This document shows positions 18,392-27,108 of a DNA stretch of 64,000 nucleotides, piece after piece (position 1 is the first letter of the stretch; each line of letters starts with the position of its first letter). The notes beneath the pieces are model-generated. The model was given only the letters and a program-made list of their open reading frames with translations, was not told where the DNA came from and searched no databases. Source of the stretch: Gammaproteobacteria bacterium (GTDB lineage: Bacteria; Pseudomonadota; Gammaproteobacteria; Pseudomonadales; Azotimanducaceae); the NCBI GenBank assembly GCA_009840545.1, contig VXNM01000003.1, forward strand, positions 186,001 to 250,000. The letters run 5' to 3'. Made by a program: the position numbers and the translations under genes.

Positions 18392-20177
18392 TTGCGTTGG
18401 GCTTATCGGAATCGTCAGTGGTTGTCAGAGTACATCACATCGAATTCCCACCGGAGATACTTTGATATCAAAACCTGACTCTGAGCGTTCTCAAACGGGA
18501 GAACAAGGAGTTTGGTCTCATTGGCTCGCATATTCCGTCGATTATCTCGATACTTTCAACGAACTCGGCCAATTTGTGGCTGCAACAGAATTTCTTGAGT
18601 CGCAGATTGAGGAATTTCGGGCAAGACCCCGAGCAAATTCTGCTTCGTTTGACTTGCTAGCCTTAAACGCTCTACTGGAATTTTTAGACGATCCAGAAGT
18701 AGGGCTCGATCTTGCACGGAGGCTTGAGCCTACGAATTATTCAGAATCAGGGGTCAAAGCGCTGATTCTCGGCCACATGCATTGGGTGCTGCAAGACTGC
18801 GAACAAGCGGTCAATGAATTGTCCAAATTCTCTCCCATGCATAACGCCGACAGCCTAGCTTGGTCAAGAAGAGTTTGGAATGTACTGACGAGCTGGTGCA
18901 TGTATCGCGTTCAGGAAAACCAACCCCAACGGTTGGATAGTGCTGAGAATTGGTGGGAACTCGCACATTTAGTCGGTAGTTCCATTTCACCAAACCAGCG
19001 ATACGAAAGATTCGAGCAATGGAAGATTGGACATCCTCAACATTTGGCCGCACGCTTCCCGCCGTTTCGACATGATTCGACTAGATACAACAGTCCAAGG
19101 CGACTAGCACTCTTGCTACCACAAGAAGGCTCTTTGTCAAGCGCAGCGCAAGCAATACGCAACGGTTTTCTTGCTGCGCATTTTTCTGCTAGTGGAATGA
19201 AACGAAATGTCAGCATTGAGTTCTATGACACCGAAGAAAGTGATATCAGTCTTTTGGTCGATCGAGTAGTTGCAGACGGAGCTGACGTTATCGTGGGCCC
19301 GCTCGACAAAGACCGAGTGCGTGCTGTGGTCCGAGGAGATTCGTTGCCAGTCCCTATCGTGGCTCTCAACAGGGTCTCCGAATCCATTATTTCAAACTCA
19401 TCATCGTTACAGCTGAGCATGGTCGTGGAAGACGACGTAGCGGCGATTGCCAAGAAGCTGCAAGACATGAGAGCAGAACGAATTTTGTTGTTGATCGGCG
19501 AAAGTTTCTGGTGTGCTCGGGCTTCAGTCGCACTCAAGGAAGTACTGCCCCGTGCTACGAGAGTTGCCGACGAAATACTCTTGACCGATCTGAGTGAAAT
19601 CACCGACGGTGTCTCGCAAGTCCTTCTAGTTGCTCAAAGCATCAGCCGTCACGAACGACTCGAGGAATTGATTGGCGAGGTTGAATTCACCGCAAGGAGA
19701 CGCAAGGATGTTGATGCAATCGTGGCATTCGTGGACTATGCAGAATTTGGTTCGATTACTGCAGCGTTGCGCTATCACTTTGCCGGGGAAATTCCCATCC
19801 TAGTTGCAGAACCGACATTCCGCAATCGGGTACAACACGTCGAGTACGAGAACGGAACGCTGTTCACTAGCATCCCAGCAGTGCTTTATCCATCTTCATG
19901 GGTTGCTGAGGTATTTGATTCGTTTACCGACGCGACCAATCTATTTCCGCTTTACGCTTTTGGGTCTGATGCGTATCGAGTCGCGATGAACATTCCAATA
20001 TTGGATCGAGGCGATTCCGTTTTTGGGCTTACAGGCGTACTCTCTATCCGAGAATCAGGTGTGGTTTCTCGACAACCTGTGTGGGGAATGGTCGCTCAAC
20101 ACGAACTCACACCTGCGCCAGTAATCGGGTATCCATCAAGTTCTCAATCCAGGTCTCTCTTGAGCAATCCGCGATGA
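18339..20177 (+). CDS. lpoA: Outer-membrane lipoprotein LpoA, activator of PBP1A
   Basis: LpoA sits in the outer membrane and activates the peptidoglycan synthase PBP1A through the periplasm. From the chosen ATG the precursor is 612 residues with a lipoprotein signal ending LIGIVSGC, Cys about 29. An N-terminal TPR-like helical half follows, then a C-terminal half like periplasmic binding proteins (RRLALLLPQEGSLSSAAQAI, DGADVIVGPLDKDRVRAV, GSDAYRVAM). ATGs at 18300 and 18330 are alternatives. It overlaps rsmI divergently and ends in an ATGA overlap with dolP. Confidence 0.9.
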   Translation: MCTATTNSRPLALACFCICVGLIGIVSGCQSTSHRIPTGDTLISKPDSERSQTGEQGVWSHWLAYSVDYLDTFNELGQFVAATEFLESQIEEFRARPRANSASFDLLALNALLEFLDDPEVGLDLARRLEPTNYSESGVKALILGHMHWVLQDCEQAVNELSKFSPMHNADSLAWSRRVWNVLTSWCMYRVQENQPQRLDSAENWWELAHLVGSSISPNQRYERFEQWKIGHPQHLAARFPPFRHDSTRYNSPRRLALLLPQEGSLSSAAQAIRNGFLAAHFSASGMKRNVSIEFYDTEESDISLLVDRVVADGADVIVGPLDKDRVRAVVRGDSLPVPIVALNRVSESIISNSSSLQLSMVVEDDVAAIAKKLQDMRAERILLLIGESFWCARASVALKEVLPRATRVADEILLTDLSEITDGVSQVLLVAQSISRHERLEELIGEVEFTARRRKDVDAIVAFVDYAEFGSITAALRYHFAGEIPILVAEPTFRNRVQHVEYENGTLFTSIPAVLYPSSWVAEVFDSFTDATNLFPLYAFGSDAYRVAMNIPILDRGDSVFGLTGVLSIRESGVVSRQPVWGMVAQHELTPAPVIGYPSSSQSRSLLSNPR

Positions 20178-20740
20178 ATGCTAAACCACAGCTCTTGAGA
20201 ATCCTCTTGCTTGGCCTGACCCTATGTGCGTTGCTCTCGCTGATCGGCTGTATTTCAACCACGCCCCAATCCGATATTCGTTCTCCTGGCGAACGTCTGG
20301 ACGACAAAGAGCTAACGCGGAAAATCAACAACGAGATTTACAAAGAACTAGGTCAATTGCGAGACGAGAGAATACGGGTTACTGTGTACCAAAGGATCGC
20401 TCTACTTACCGGACAACTTTCATCTGAGGAACGCAAACAAATGGCCAGCACGGCGGCATATCGGGTCGAAAACGTTCGCTTCGTGCAAAACGAAATTCGA
20501 ACCGAACCCGTTCGAACCGTGATTGGTAGGACTTCTGATTCAATGTTGTCAATGATGGCACGATCCAAGCTGGCGGAAGATGAAGGAGTGCCGAATGATC
20601 GTCTATCAATGGTTATAGATAAAGGAACTATCTACCTGATAGGAGTCGTCACTCGAAGCGAAGGAAGCGCGGCTGCCGAAGCTGTCCGCTACATAAGAGG
20701 AGTGCAAAAAGTAGTAAAGGTTTTCGACTACTTAAATTAG
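20174..20740 (+). CDS. dolP: BON-domain outer-membrane lipoprotein DolP (YraP)
   Basis: The 188-residue precursor has a lipoprotein signal (LCALLSLIGC, Cys 26) and two BON domains, at about 50-110 (ITRK-type helix, RVTVYQRIALLTGQL) and 125-188 (SMVIDKGTIYLIGVVTRSEG). Tandem BON lipoproteins of this type support outer-membrane integrity and associate with the BAM complex. The start is the ATG of the ATGA overlap with lpoA; the frame extends upstream but those residues precede the signal peptide. In E. coli yraN and diaA lie between lpoA and dolP; here they are absent. Confidence 0.9.
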   Translation: MNAKPQLLRILLLGLTLCALLSLIGCISTTPQSDIRSPGERLDDKELTRKINNEIYKELGQLRDERIRVTVYQRIALLTGQLSSEERKQMASTAAYRVENVRFVQNEIRTEPVRTVIGRTSDSMLSMMARSKLAEDEGVPNDRLSMVIDKGTIYLIGVVTRSEGSAAAEAVRYIRGVQKVVKVFDYLN

Positions 20741-20749
20741 CCTGAATTC

Positions 20750-21142
20750 TTAGTCGACGAAACGAAGATGTGGTACGCGTCGTTTTGCAGGCTGTTTTGT
20801 TGGATTGACGTCTGAACCTTCCTCGGAAGTAGTGTCTTCCGGCTCAAACTCGAACCCAACATCACTGCCTTTGGCATGTACGCCAACAATTGCACCCGCG
20901 GGTGCGCACACATGTCTGGACATCCCTCCGAACCGCGCATCAAATTCGATCCCCTTTGGGCCAAGCGAAAATCCTTGGACTGCTTGCGGAGATACGTTGA
21001 ATACCACTTTATTGTTCTTGACGTACTCACTCGGCACGTCGACACCGGGGAGGTCGGCCTGGATTACAACGTGAGGGATGTGCTCATTGTCCAGTAGCCA
21101 GCGGATCAACGCGTCGACCAAGTACCAACGAAACGAAGTCAC
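20750..21142 (-). CDS. sspB: ClpXP protease specificity-enhancing factor SspB
   Basis: SspB binds ssrA-tagged peptides and delivers them to ClpXP. The 130-residue protein has the family N-terminal substrate-binding domain (YLVDALIRWLLDNEHIPHVV, FNVSPQAV, FDARFGGMSRHVCAP) followed by an acidic, disordered linker and a short C-terminal tail (RRVPHLRFVD) that should contact ClpX. It starts with GTG in a GTGA overlap with sspA and runs convergent to dolP, nine bases away. Confidence 0.94.
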   Translation of the reverse strand: MTSFRWYLVDALIRWLLDNEHIPHVVIQADLPGVDVPSEYVKNNKVVFNVSPQAVQGFSLGPKGIEFDARFGGMSRHVCAPAGAIVGVHAKGSDVGFEFEPEDTTSEEGSDVNPTKQPAKRRVPHLRFVD

Positions 21143-21771
21143 ATTCGCATTTCCTCTTCTTCCTCACTGAGGCTAGCTCGAAATGCCTCTCGAGAGAAGA
21201 CAGTGTTCATATAGCGACGCAGATTGCGTGTCTGTCGAGTTGGGAGTGTAATTTCCAACATGTCCAAACGCCAGAGGACAGGCGCAGCACAACAATCTAC
21301 GATAGTAAAGTCATTGCTCATTAGAAATCGTTGATCCGATAGCCCGTGAGCAAACGAAATGATGCTCTCGCGCAACTCGGTTCGTGCCCGGTCTCTTTGG
21401 GTCTTTCGAATACCCTTTCCTGTCAAGAGATCCAAACGGCTCGCCCATTCTTTTTCTATGCGATGAATCATCAGTCGCGACTCGGCGCGTGCACGAGGAT
21501 AGACGGGAAGCAACGGAGGATGTGGATATCGTTCATCCAAATACTCCATGATCACCATGCTGTGGAACAGGTAGAGATCACGGTCGATCAACGTCGGTAT
21601 CTGATCAGGCGGATTGTCCTCGATGACTTCATCATCGAGAGTTGCTTTGTCCAAAGGATGATCCTTTACCAATATCCGCTTCTCAGCTAGAACCAGGCGA
21701 ACTCGGTGGCTGTATTGGTCGGTGCCCGTTGAGTAAAGCACCATCGGTATCCGATTGTCGGAAATGCTCAT
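21139..21771 (-). CDS. sspA: Stringent starvation protein A (GST-fold, RNA polymerase associated)
   Basis: SspA has a glutathione-S-transferase fold but acts as an RNA-polymerase-binding regulator under starvation. The 210-residue product shows the thioredoxin-like N-domain (VLYSTGTDQYSHRVRLVL, NPPDQIPTLIDRD, LFHSMVIMEYLDERYPHPPL) and an all-helical C-domain. The PHPPLLPVYPRARA stretch is characteristic of SspA. It lies between sspB and cytochrome c1, as in pseudomonads. Confidence 0.93.
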   Translation of the reverse strand: MSISDNRIPMVLYSTGTDQYSHRVRLVLAEKRILVKDHPLDKATLDDEVIEDNPPDQIPTLIDRDLYLFHSMVIMEYLDERYPHPPLLPVYPRARAESRLMIHRIEKEWASRLDLLTGKGIRKTQRDRARTELRESIISFAHGLSDQRFLMSNDFTIVDCCAAPVLWRLDMLEITLPTRQTRNLRRYMNTVFSREAFRASLSEEEEEMRM

Positions 21772-21802
21772 GGCTTACAAATTCCTTGGTGCAAATTCGT
21801 GC

Positions 21803-22645
21803 TTATTCGGGCTTGTCTTTGTGAATGTCCTTCCAATACTCTCGATTCAAGAAGTATGCGAGCACCAGCAAAATCACCAAGAATCCGATGACCCATGTGC
21901 CAAGCGCTTTGCGTTGCTGTCGGCTTGGATCGCTCACGTAGTGCAGGAAATTCGCCAAGTCGAAGGCAGCTTGGTCGAACTCCTCCACGGAGTAGAGACC
22001 TGAATCAGGAATCACTCTAATTTCCGGGCAATTTAGTTCGCGACCTTGGAGTCTGTCAATGGAGTCGGTTACACCTTCTTTTTGGGCTTCATCAAACGCG
22101 TTCAATCTGTCAAGCACGTCGACAGTCGCGTATCCATAGCAAACTTCCTCACTAATTCCTTGCAACGGCAATAGCACGTGTGGCATGCCGACGTTTGGGA
22201 AAACTTTGTTGTTGACTCCGTACGGACGAGATTCATCTACGTAAAACGTCTTGAGAAAGTTGTAGACCCATTTGGGGCTACGTACACGAGTGACCATTGT
22301 GAGATCTGGAGGAGCCACACCAAACCAGTTCTTCGCATCTTCCTCGGACATTGAGGTCGTCATATAGTCACCGATCCGCTGATCCGTGAAGATGATGTTT
22401 TCTAGGACAAGATTGTGAGGAATCTCGCCCAGATCATTTGCGGTTCTCTCGTAGCGCTGATATTGCAGCGAATGACACCCTATGCAGAAATTGGCATAAA
22501 GCGCTAACCCACGTTGCAGAGACTCGACATCATTTAGGTCAGGCTTCATGGATTCCATTTCCCAAGTTGAATCCGACGCTGCAAACGCGAAGCTTGACAA
22601 GACACTAATCAGTGCAGCCCAAAACCAACGCAATCCATGCTTCAT
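21803..22645 (-). CDS. petC: Cytochrome c1 subunit of the bc1 complex
   Basis: Cytochrome c1 passes electrons from the Rieske protein to soluble cytochrome c. The 280-residue precursor has a Sec signal peptide ending FAFAA, a haem c site CIGCH at about 54-58, the axial-ligand region NVGMPHVLLP and a C-terminal membrane anchor (WVIGFLVILLVLAYF). The ATG at 22645 is preceded by AAGGA; a longer frame to 22681 would overlap the cytochrome b stop. Last gene of the petABC operon. Confidence 0.96.
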   Translation of the reverse strand: MKHGLRWFWAALISVLSSFAFAASDSTWEMESMKPDLNDVESLQRGLALYANFCIGCHSLQYQRYERTANDLGEIPHNLVLENIIFTDQRIGDYMTTSMSEEDAKNWFGVAPPDLTMVTRVRSPKWVYNFLKTFYVDESRPYGVNNKVFPNVGMPHVLLPLQGISEEVCYGYATVDVLDRLNAFDEAQKEGVTDSIDRLQGRELNCPEIRVIPDSGLYSVEEFDQAAFDLANFLHYVSDPSRQQRKALGTWVIGFLVILLVLAYFLNREYWKDIHKDKPE

Positions 22646-22667
22646 CTGTACAGAATCCTTTTTCACG

Positions 22668-23930
22668 TCAACCAGTAACACGTTCAGGCTCAGCTTTGGT
22701 TTTTTCCCGTCGGGTGTACCACGGCATCAGCAAGAAGTAGGAAAAGTAAAGCATGGTGCCGACTTGGGCGACAAATGTGGCGAAAGGCGACGGCGGAATC
22801 GTGCCCAAATATCCCAGAACGATGAAGCTTGTAACCAGCATTCCAAGCATAAACTTGGAAATTCTCCCTTTGTATCGGATGGAACGAACAGGACTCTTGT
22901 CCAGCCATGGCAAAGCAGCAGGAATAAGGATCGCCCCAGCCATAACCACAAGACCCCAGAATTTCGCATCAACTCCAAATAAGGGGAATGTAGCCGCTCG
23001 CAACATGGCGTAAAACGGTGTGTAGTACCACACAGGTGCGATGTGTTCGGGCGTCTTTAATGGGTTTGCAATTTCGAAGTTCGGTTTCTCAATGAAGTAG
23101 CCGAACATTTCCGGAGCATAAAAGACGACCGCACAAAAGATGATCAGGAAAACAACGATTGCGAAAAAGTCGTGGACGGTGTAGTACGGATGGAACGGAA
23201 TTCCATCTAGAGGAACTCCTTTTTCGTTCTTCTTGGCCTTGATTTCGATTCCATCTGGATTGTTGGACCCCACATGGTGAAGCGCCACTATGTGAACGAA
23301 CACAAGAACAACAAGAGCGCCGGGCAGTGCAAATACGTGCAAAGCAAAGAAGCGGTTCAGAGTGATTTCCGACATGACGAAATCACCTCGAACCCATTCC
23401 ATCAGGTCTGGTCCGAAGAAAGGAATCGCTCCGACTAATGAAACGATGACCTGGGCTCCCCAATAGGACATATTGCCCCATGGCAGGAGGTATCCGAAGA
23501 AACCCTCTGCCATCAAGACAAGATAAATACCCATCCCGATAAGCCAAATCAATTCTCGAGGGCTGCGATAGGATCCGTATGCAAATCCCCGAAACATATG
23601 GATATACACGACAACGAAAAATGCCGAGGCACCTGTCGAATGTAGGTACCGGATCAACCAACCGAAGCTGACCTCTCTCATCGTGTATTCGATTGACCCG
23701 AATGCTCCCTCACCTGTTGGTTCGTAGGACATGGTCAGCCAAACACCTGTCACAAGCTGAAGAATCAGTACGAAAAAGGCCAACGCTCCAAACACATACC
23801 AGAAATTGAAGTTGCGAGGTGCGTAGTACTTTGTAGCGTGCCGATCTAGGGTGTCTGTCCACGGGAACCTAGCATCGATCCATGCTTGGCATCGAGAGAT
23901 AAACCCAGATCTGTTGGTCGATTCCGTCAT
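22668..23930 (-). CDS. petB: Cytochrome b subunit of the bc1 complex
   Basis: Cytochrome b holds the two b haems and the quinol/quinone sites. The 420-residue polytopic protein carries the core signatures HSTGASAFFVVVYIHMFRG, GYLLPWGNMSYWGAQVI, and the PEW-like Qo-site counterpart (here HIAPVWYYTPFYAML). It has about nine or ten membrane spans. The ATG at 23930 overlaps the Rieske stop. Confidence 0.96.
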   Translation of the reverse strand: MTESTNRSGFISRCQAWIDARFPWTDTLDRHATKYYAPRNFNFWYVFGALAFFVLILQLVTGVWLTMSYEPTGEGAFGSIEYTMREVSFGWLIRYLHSTGASAFFVVVYIHMFRGFAYGSYRSPRELIWLIGMGIYLVLMAEGFFGYLLPWGNMSYWGAQVIVSLVGAIPFFGPDLMEWVRGDFVMSEITLNRFFALHVFALPGALVVLVFVHIVALHHVGSNNPDGIEIKAKKNEKGVPLDGIPFHPYYTVHDFFAIVVFLIIFCAVVFYAPEMFGYFIEKPNFEIANPLKTPEHIAPVWYYTPFYAMLRAATFPLFGVDAKFWGLVVMAGAILIPAALPWLDKSPVRSIRYKGRISKFMLGMLVTSFIVLGYLGTIPPSPFATFVAQVGTMLYFSYFLLMPWYTRREKTKAEPERVTG

Positions 23931-24529
23931 CAGGCGATCTCCATGTCTTCGCCAATGACGATCACGCTGTCAGTTTCATACCTGTGCGGCGGAACAATGA
24001 GATTGGTTGGAGCTGGCAGGTTTTTCTCAACTCTTCCCGCTAAATCGAATTTGGAACCGTGGCAGGGACAGAAAAAACCACCCTTCCAACTGCTATCGAA
24101 GGGCTCTGGCTGGACTTTTGGTTCGTACTTTGGAGAACAGCCCAAATGGGTACAAAGACCCAAATAAACACCAATTTCCGGTCGAACTGATCTCCAACCG
24201 TTAACGGCGTAATCTGGTTGGGTACTTTTCTTGGATAAAGGGTCGGCCAGATCATCGACTTCCTTTTCCAGAATTTCCAAGGCAGCTTGCGTACGATGAA
24301 TTACAAAGACGGGTTGACCCCGCCACGCCGGAATGGGACCTAGAATTTCTCCGGGTTCCAATTTTGAAATATCAACTTTAATCGGAGCTCCGAGCGCGCG
24401 AGCTTTCGCGCTGGGAGTCCATGATTGGACAAAGGGAACTGCCGCGCCTACTACTCCGACAGCTGCAACTCCCGAAGTGGCCAACAGAAGATAACGACGG
24501 GTAACTGGATTGGATTTTGAGTCAGTCAA
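23930..24529 (-). CDS. petA: Rieske iron-sulfur subunit of the bc1 complex
   Basis: The Rieske protein carries a [2Fe-2S] cluster and takes electrons from quinol. The 199-residue product has an N-terminal twin-arginine-like anchor (RRYLLLATSGVAAVGVVGAA), which is retained as the membrane anchor, and the two cluster-binding loops CTHLGC (126-131) and CPCHGS (154-159). Order petA-petB-petC is the usual fbc operon arrangement. Confidence 0.96.
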   Translation of the reverse strand: MTDSKSNPVTRRYLLLATSGVAAVGVVGAAVPFVQSWTPSAKARALGAPIKVDISKLEPGEILGPIPAWRGQPVFVIHRTQAALEILEKEVDDLADPLSKKSTQPDYAVNGWRSVRPEIGVYLGLCTHLGCSPKYEPKVQPEPFDSSWKGGFFCPCHGSKFDLAGRVEKNLPAPTNLIVPPHRYETDSVIVIGEDMEIA

Positions 24530-24624
24530 TTCCTAACTTCCCTTTGGACTAATTTCGAGTTGTAGACCAATTCGAGCAATCTGATCTGCGATTGAACAAG
24601 AGCCCCCAACGACTCGATTGCAAA

Positions 24625-25083
24625 CTATCGTTTTGAGTATTGAGGACGCTTTCGGGCTTTCCGCAACCCAACTTTCTTTCGTTCGACCTCGCGGTCGTCG
24701 CGAGTTAGGAATCCCGCTTTTCTCAAATCAGTCTTCAACTCTTCGTTATACGAAAGCAATGCTCGTGCTATTCCGTGCCGAATCGCACCAGCCTGACCTG
24801 AACTTCCTCCGCCCCTAACTGTTACGCGCAGGTTGACAGCATCGTTTGTATTCGTCACATCTAGTGGCTGGCGAACGATCATACGAGCTGTTTCTCGGCC
24901 GAAGTACTCGTCCACAGGCTGACCATTCACAATAATCCTGCCGTTACCGCTTGCGAGAAATACTCGCGCAGTGCTCGTCTTCCGACGGCCAGTTCCATAA
25001 CCGCTATCTAACGCCAACTCAATCTCTCCTGAATAAGTTGTTTCTTTTTGCTGCAGCGCAGCTGTCTCGGTGGATTCAGACAC
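24625..25083 (-). CDS. rpsI: 30S ribosomal protein S9 with an N-terminal extension
   Basis: S9 binds 16S rRNA in the small-subunit head and its C-terminal tail reaches the P-site tRNA. The 152-residue protein contains [36 protein letters not shown] and the tail [17 protein letters not shown]. Compared with most S9 proteins (about 130 residues) it has roughly 20 extra N-terminal residues. The GTG start lies inside the end of rplM (8-base overlap); no other start exists upstream of the conserved core in this frame. Confidence 0.96.
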   Translation of the reverse strand: MSESTETAALQQKETTYSGEIELALDSGYGTGRRKTSTARVFLASGNGRIIVNGQPVDEYFGRETARMIVRQPLDVTNTNDAVNLRVTVRGGGSSGQAGAIRHGIARALLSYNEELKTDLRKAGFLTRDDREVERKKVGLRKARKRPQYSKR

Positions 25084-25504
25084 TCATTTCCTGTGGTTGT
25101 TGGGCACTGTGCGGGTGTTCGCTACCTTTATAGACCTTTAATTTGCGAGCGACCGCACGACCCAGTGGATTCCTTGGAAGCATTCCCTTTACAGCAAGTT
25201 CAATAATGCGCTCTGGATGTTTCTCGCGCATTTCTTTCAATGTCTGAGACTTAATTCCACCGGGATAGCCCGAATGCCGATAGTAGATCTTGTCTTCCTC
25301 CTTTCTCCCGGTCACACGAACTTTTTCCGCATTGATAACGATGATGTAGTCGCCGGTGTCAACGTGTGGTGTGTATTGCGGTTTGTGTTTGCCTCTGAGT
25401 CGCGGTGCGATTGCCGAAGCCAGACGACCTAGCGTGTAGCGCGACGCATCGACTACATACCAGTCATGCACTACGTCCGCTGGGCGTGTGCTTTGAGTCT
25501 TCAA
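25076..25504 (-). CDS. rplM: 50S ribosomal protein L13
   Basis: L13 is an early assembly protein of the large subunit. The 142 residues match family length and include [45 protein letters not shown] and MLPRNPLGR. The start codon is TTG at 25504, which gives an N-terminus ([19 protein letters not shown]) that aligns well with other L13 proteins; no ATG is available. A TTG start is unusual for a highly expressed ribosomal gene. Confidence 0.96.
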   Translation of the reverse strand: MKTQSTRPADVVHDWYVVDASRYTLGRLASAIAPRLRGKHKPQYTPHVDTGDYIIVINAEKVRVTGRKEEDKIYYRHSGYPGGIKSQTLKEMREKHPERIIELAVKGMLPRNPLGRAVARKLKVYKGSEHPHSAQQPQEMSV

Positions 25505-25539
25505 GACAAATCCAATTCGGGTCGGGAATTCGGTTGCGA

Positions 25540-25568
25540 ATGATAGCGATTCGACGCGGGATATTCAA
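25540..25568 (-). promoter_or_regulatory. Predicted sigma-70 promoter of rplM-rpsI
   Basis: On the minus strand a -35 box TTGAAT (25568-25563) is separated by 17 bases from a -10 box TATCAT (25545-25540). The implied start near 25533 leaves a leader of about 30 bases before the TTG of rplM. Confidence 0.5.
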
Positions 25569-25631
25569 TAGCGGAGATGTAATACGTGCACATTTTGAAG
25601 CGTAAAAAACGACGGTAATGGTTACGAATTC

Positions 25632-26741
25632 TCAATCTACTTTGAGACGTTGCACGGCTGTCTCGTCAAGTTCTATTCCAAATCCAGGTACATCCGACAG
25701 TTCTATACACCCATCCCGCGGGAGTACAGATTCCCCATACAAAGCAGCAAGATCGTCAAGTGGACCCGAAAACTCCACCGAATACTCATGTGGACGTGTT
25801 GCATTTTCAATAGTCGAATAGACATGAAGCGAGGCAATACTGTTGATACCGGCCTGTGGCGAGTGAGGCATAACGGGTTTGTTTAACGTCGTTGCCATGT
25901 CGTAAATTCGTTTGACCTCGGTGGGACCTCCTGCATTGAGAATGTCCGGCTGGAGAATGTCTGGGTTTCCAAGCAACACGAGATGTTGAAACCACCATCG
26001 GAAAGCGTCTTGCTCTCCAGCGGACACCGCTACGTCCAGAGCATCCGCTACCTGTCGAAGTCCTGGCAGGTCATAGTGAGGTATCGGCTCCTCGAAGTGA
26101 TCAATTCCTAACTCTTCGAAGTAACGCCCTTGTTGAATTGCTGTAGAGACTGAATATCCGTTGTTTGCATCGAACCCAAGATATGCGCCTGAAGGAAGAA
26201 AGTCGCGAACGACCTTGAAGTGTTCCCGATCATTAGCCGGGTTAGCATCTTGACGCCAACCACGCCAATCCATCCGAATCTTAAAGGCTCGGAACCCTTC
26301 ATTCCAACCTCGTTCAACGAGCTTCAGCATCTCTTCCGGCTTAAGCTTCCAACCGGAACCTACCGACCAGTACAAATCGATTCTTTTCCGTGAGGCTCCA
26401 CCCATTAATGCATGAACTGGCAATCCCGTGTCTTTACCCAAGAGGTCCCAGAGTGCAATGTCAATGACACCGACAATACTGGCGGGAAGTTTGAAAAAAC
26501 GTTCGTCCCTGCCGAGAGCGAGCGTGTCCCAGTGGCGTTCAATTTGGCGAGGGTCTTCGCCTACCAGCGCAGGCTTGACGCGCGTTTCCAGATACGACTC
26601 AAACACGGAATAGGACTTGCCCGATCGAGTTTGACGACCACCTGGAGCTTCCGCCCAGCCTTCTACTCCTGCATCAGTATGGATGCGAACGAGGCTCTTG
26701 CCTGTCTTGAGCGGAGTGAATGTAATGTCAGAAATCTTCAT
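25632..26741 (-). CDS. Enolase-superfamily (mandelate racemase/muconate-lactonizing type) enzyme
   Basis: The 369-residue product has the enolase-superfamily capping domain and TIM barrel. Visible active-site elements are K-x-R at 154-156 (FKIRMDW), metal ligands Asp191 (FDANNGY), Glu217 (FEEP) and Glu243 (AGEQD), and a His at 292 (PHSPQAG). This set resembles acid-sugar dehydratases of the mandelate racemase subgroup, but the substrate cannot be read from sequence. It is alone on its strand between rplM and a small plus-strand operon. It differs from the second enolase-superfamily gene at 49.8 kb, which belongs to another subgroup. Confidence 0.8.
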   Translation of the reverse strand: MKISDITFTPLKTGKSLVRIHTDAGVEGWAEAPGGRQTRSGKSYSVFESYLETRVKPALVGEDPRQIERHWDTLALGRDERFFKLPASIVGVIDIALWDLLGKDTGLPVHALMGGASRKRIDLYWSVGSGWKLKPEEMLKLVERGWNEGFRAFKIRMDWRGWRQDANPANDREHFKVVRDFLPSGAYLGFDANNGYSVSTAIQQGRYFEELGIDHFEEPIPHYDLPGLRQVADALDVAVSAGEQDAFRWWFQHLVLLGNPDILQPDILNAGGPTEVKRIYDMATTLNKPVMPHSPQAGINSIASLHVYSTIENATRPHEYSVEFSGPLDDLAALYGESVLPRDGCIELSDVPGFGIELDETAVQRLKVD

Positions 26742-26919
26742 CGCGATAGACTTGCAGCGAAACTCAAGACTTCATCAACCCAATTAAGGTGAATCTACCG
26801 GTGCCAGAAGCCTAGTAAGGTGAGTTGAAATCACTCGCTTTTGACCCAATACTTAAAATACAAAGCAACAAAATTTCGGCTCGGAGGTAAGTCCCAGCAC
26901 CCAAAGACTGGGAAATCGC

Positions 26920-27108
26920 GTGGAAAAAACGATCCTATACCTCGCATTGCTCTTGATCGTCATTCATTTGTTCATTCTTCGAATCAGCATTATGCAAAAG
27001 CGAGACAAGCAGCCCGAGGACTTTCAGCCCGAAATTAAACGAGACAAAAGCGATTCAGAGGGCACCACCACGCAGGACGAAGGAGGCGCTACGCGAGCGT
27101 CTTCGTGA
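26920..27108 (+). CDS. Small single-span membrane protein, unknown
   Basis: A 62-codon frame begins with GTG at 26920 and ends in a GTGA overlap with the kinase-like gene that follows. The product has a hydrophobic segment right at its N-terminus (ILYLALLLIVIHLFILRISI) followed by a highly charged Lys/Asp/Glu-rich tail. Translational coupling to the next gene and the transmembrane-plus-charged-tail layout argue that it is real. I do not recognise a family. Confidence 0.45.
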   Translation: MEKTILYLALLLIVIHLFILRISIMQKRDKQPEDFQPEIKRDKSDSEGTTTQDEGGATRASS

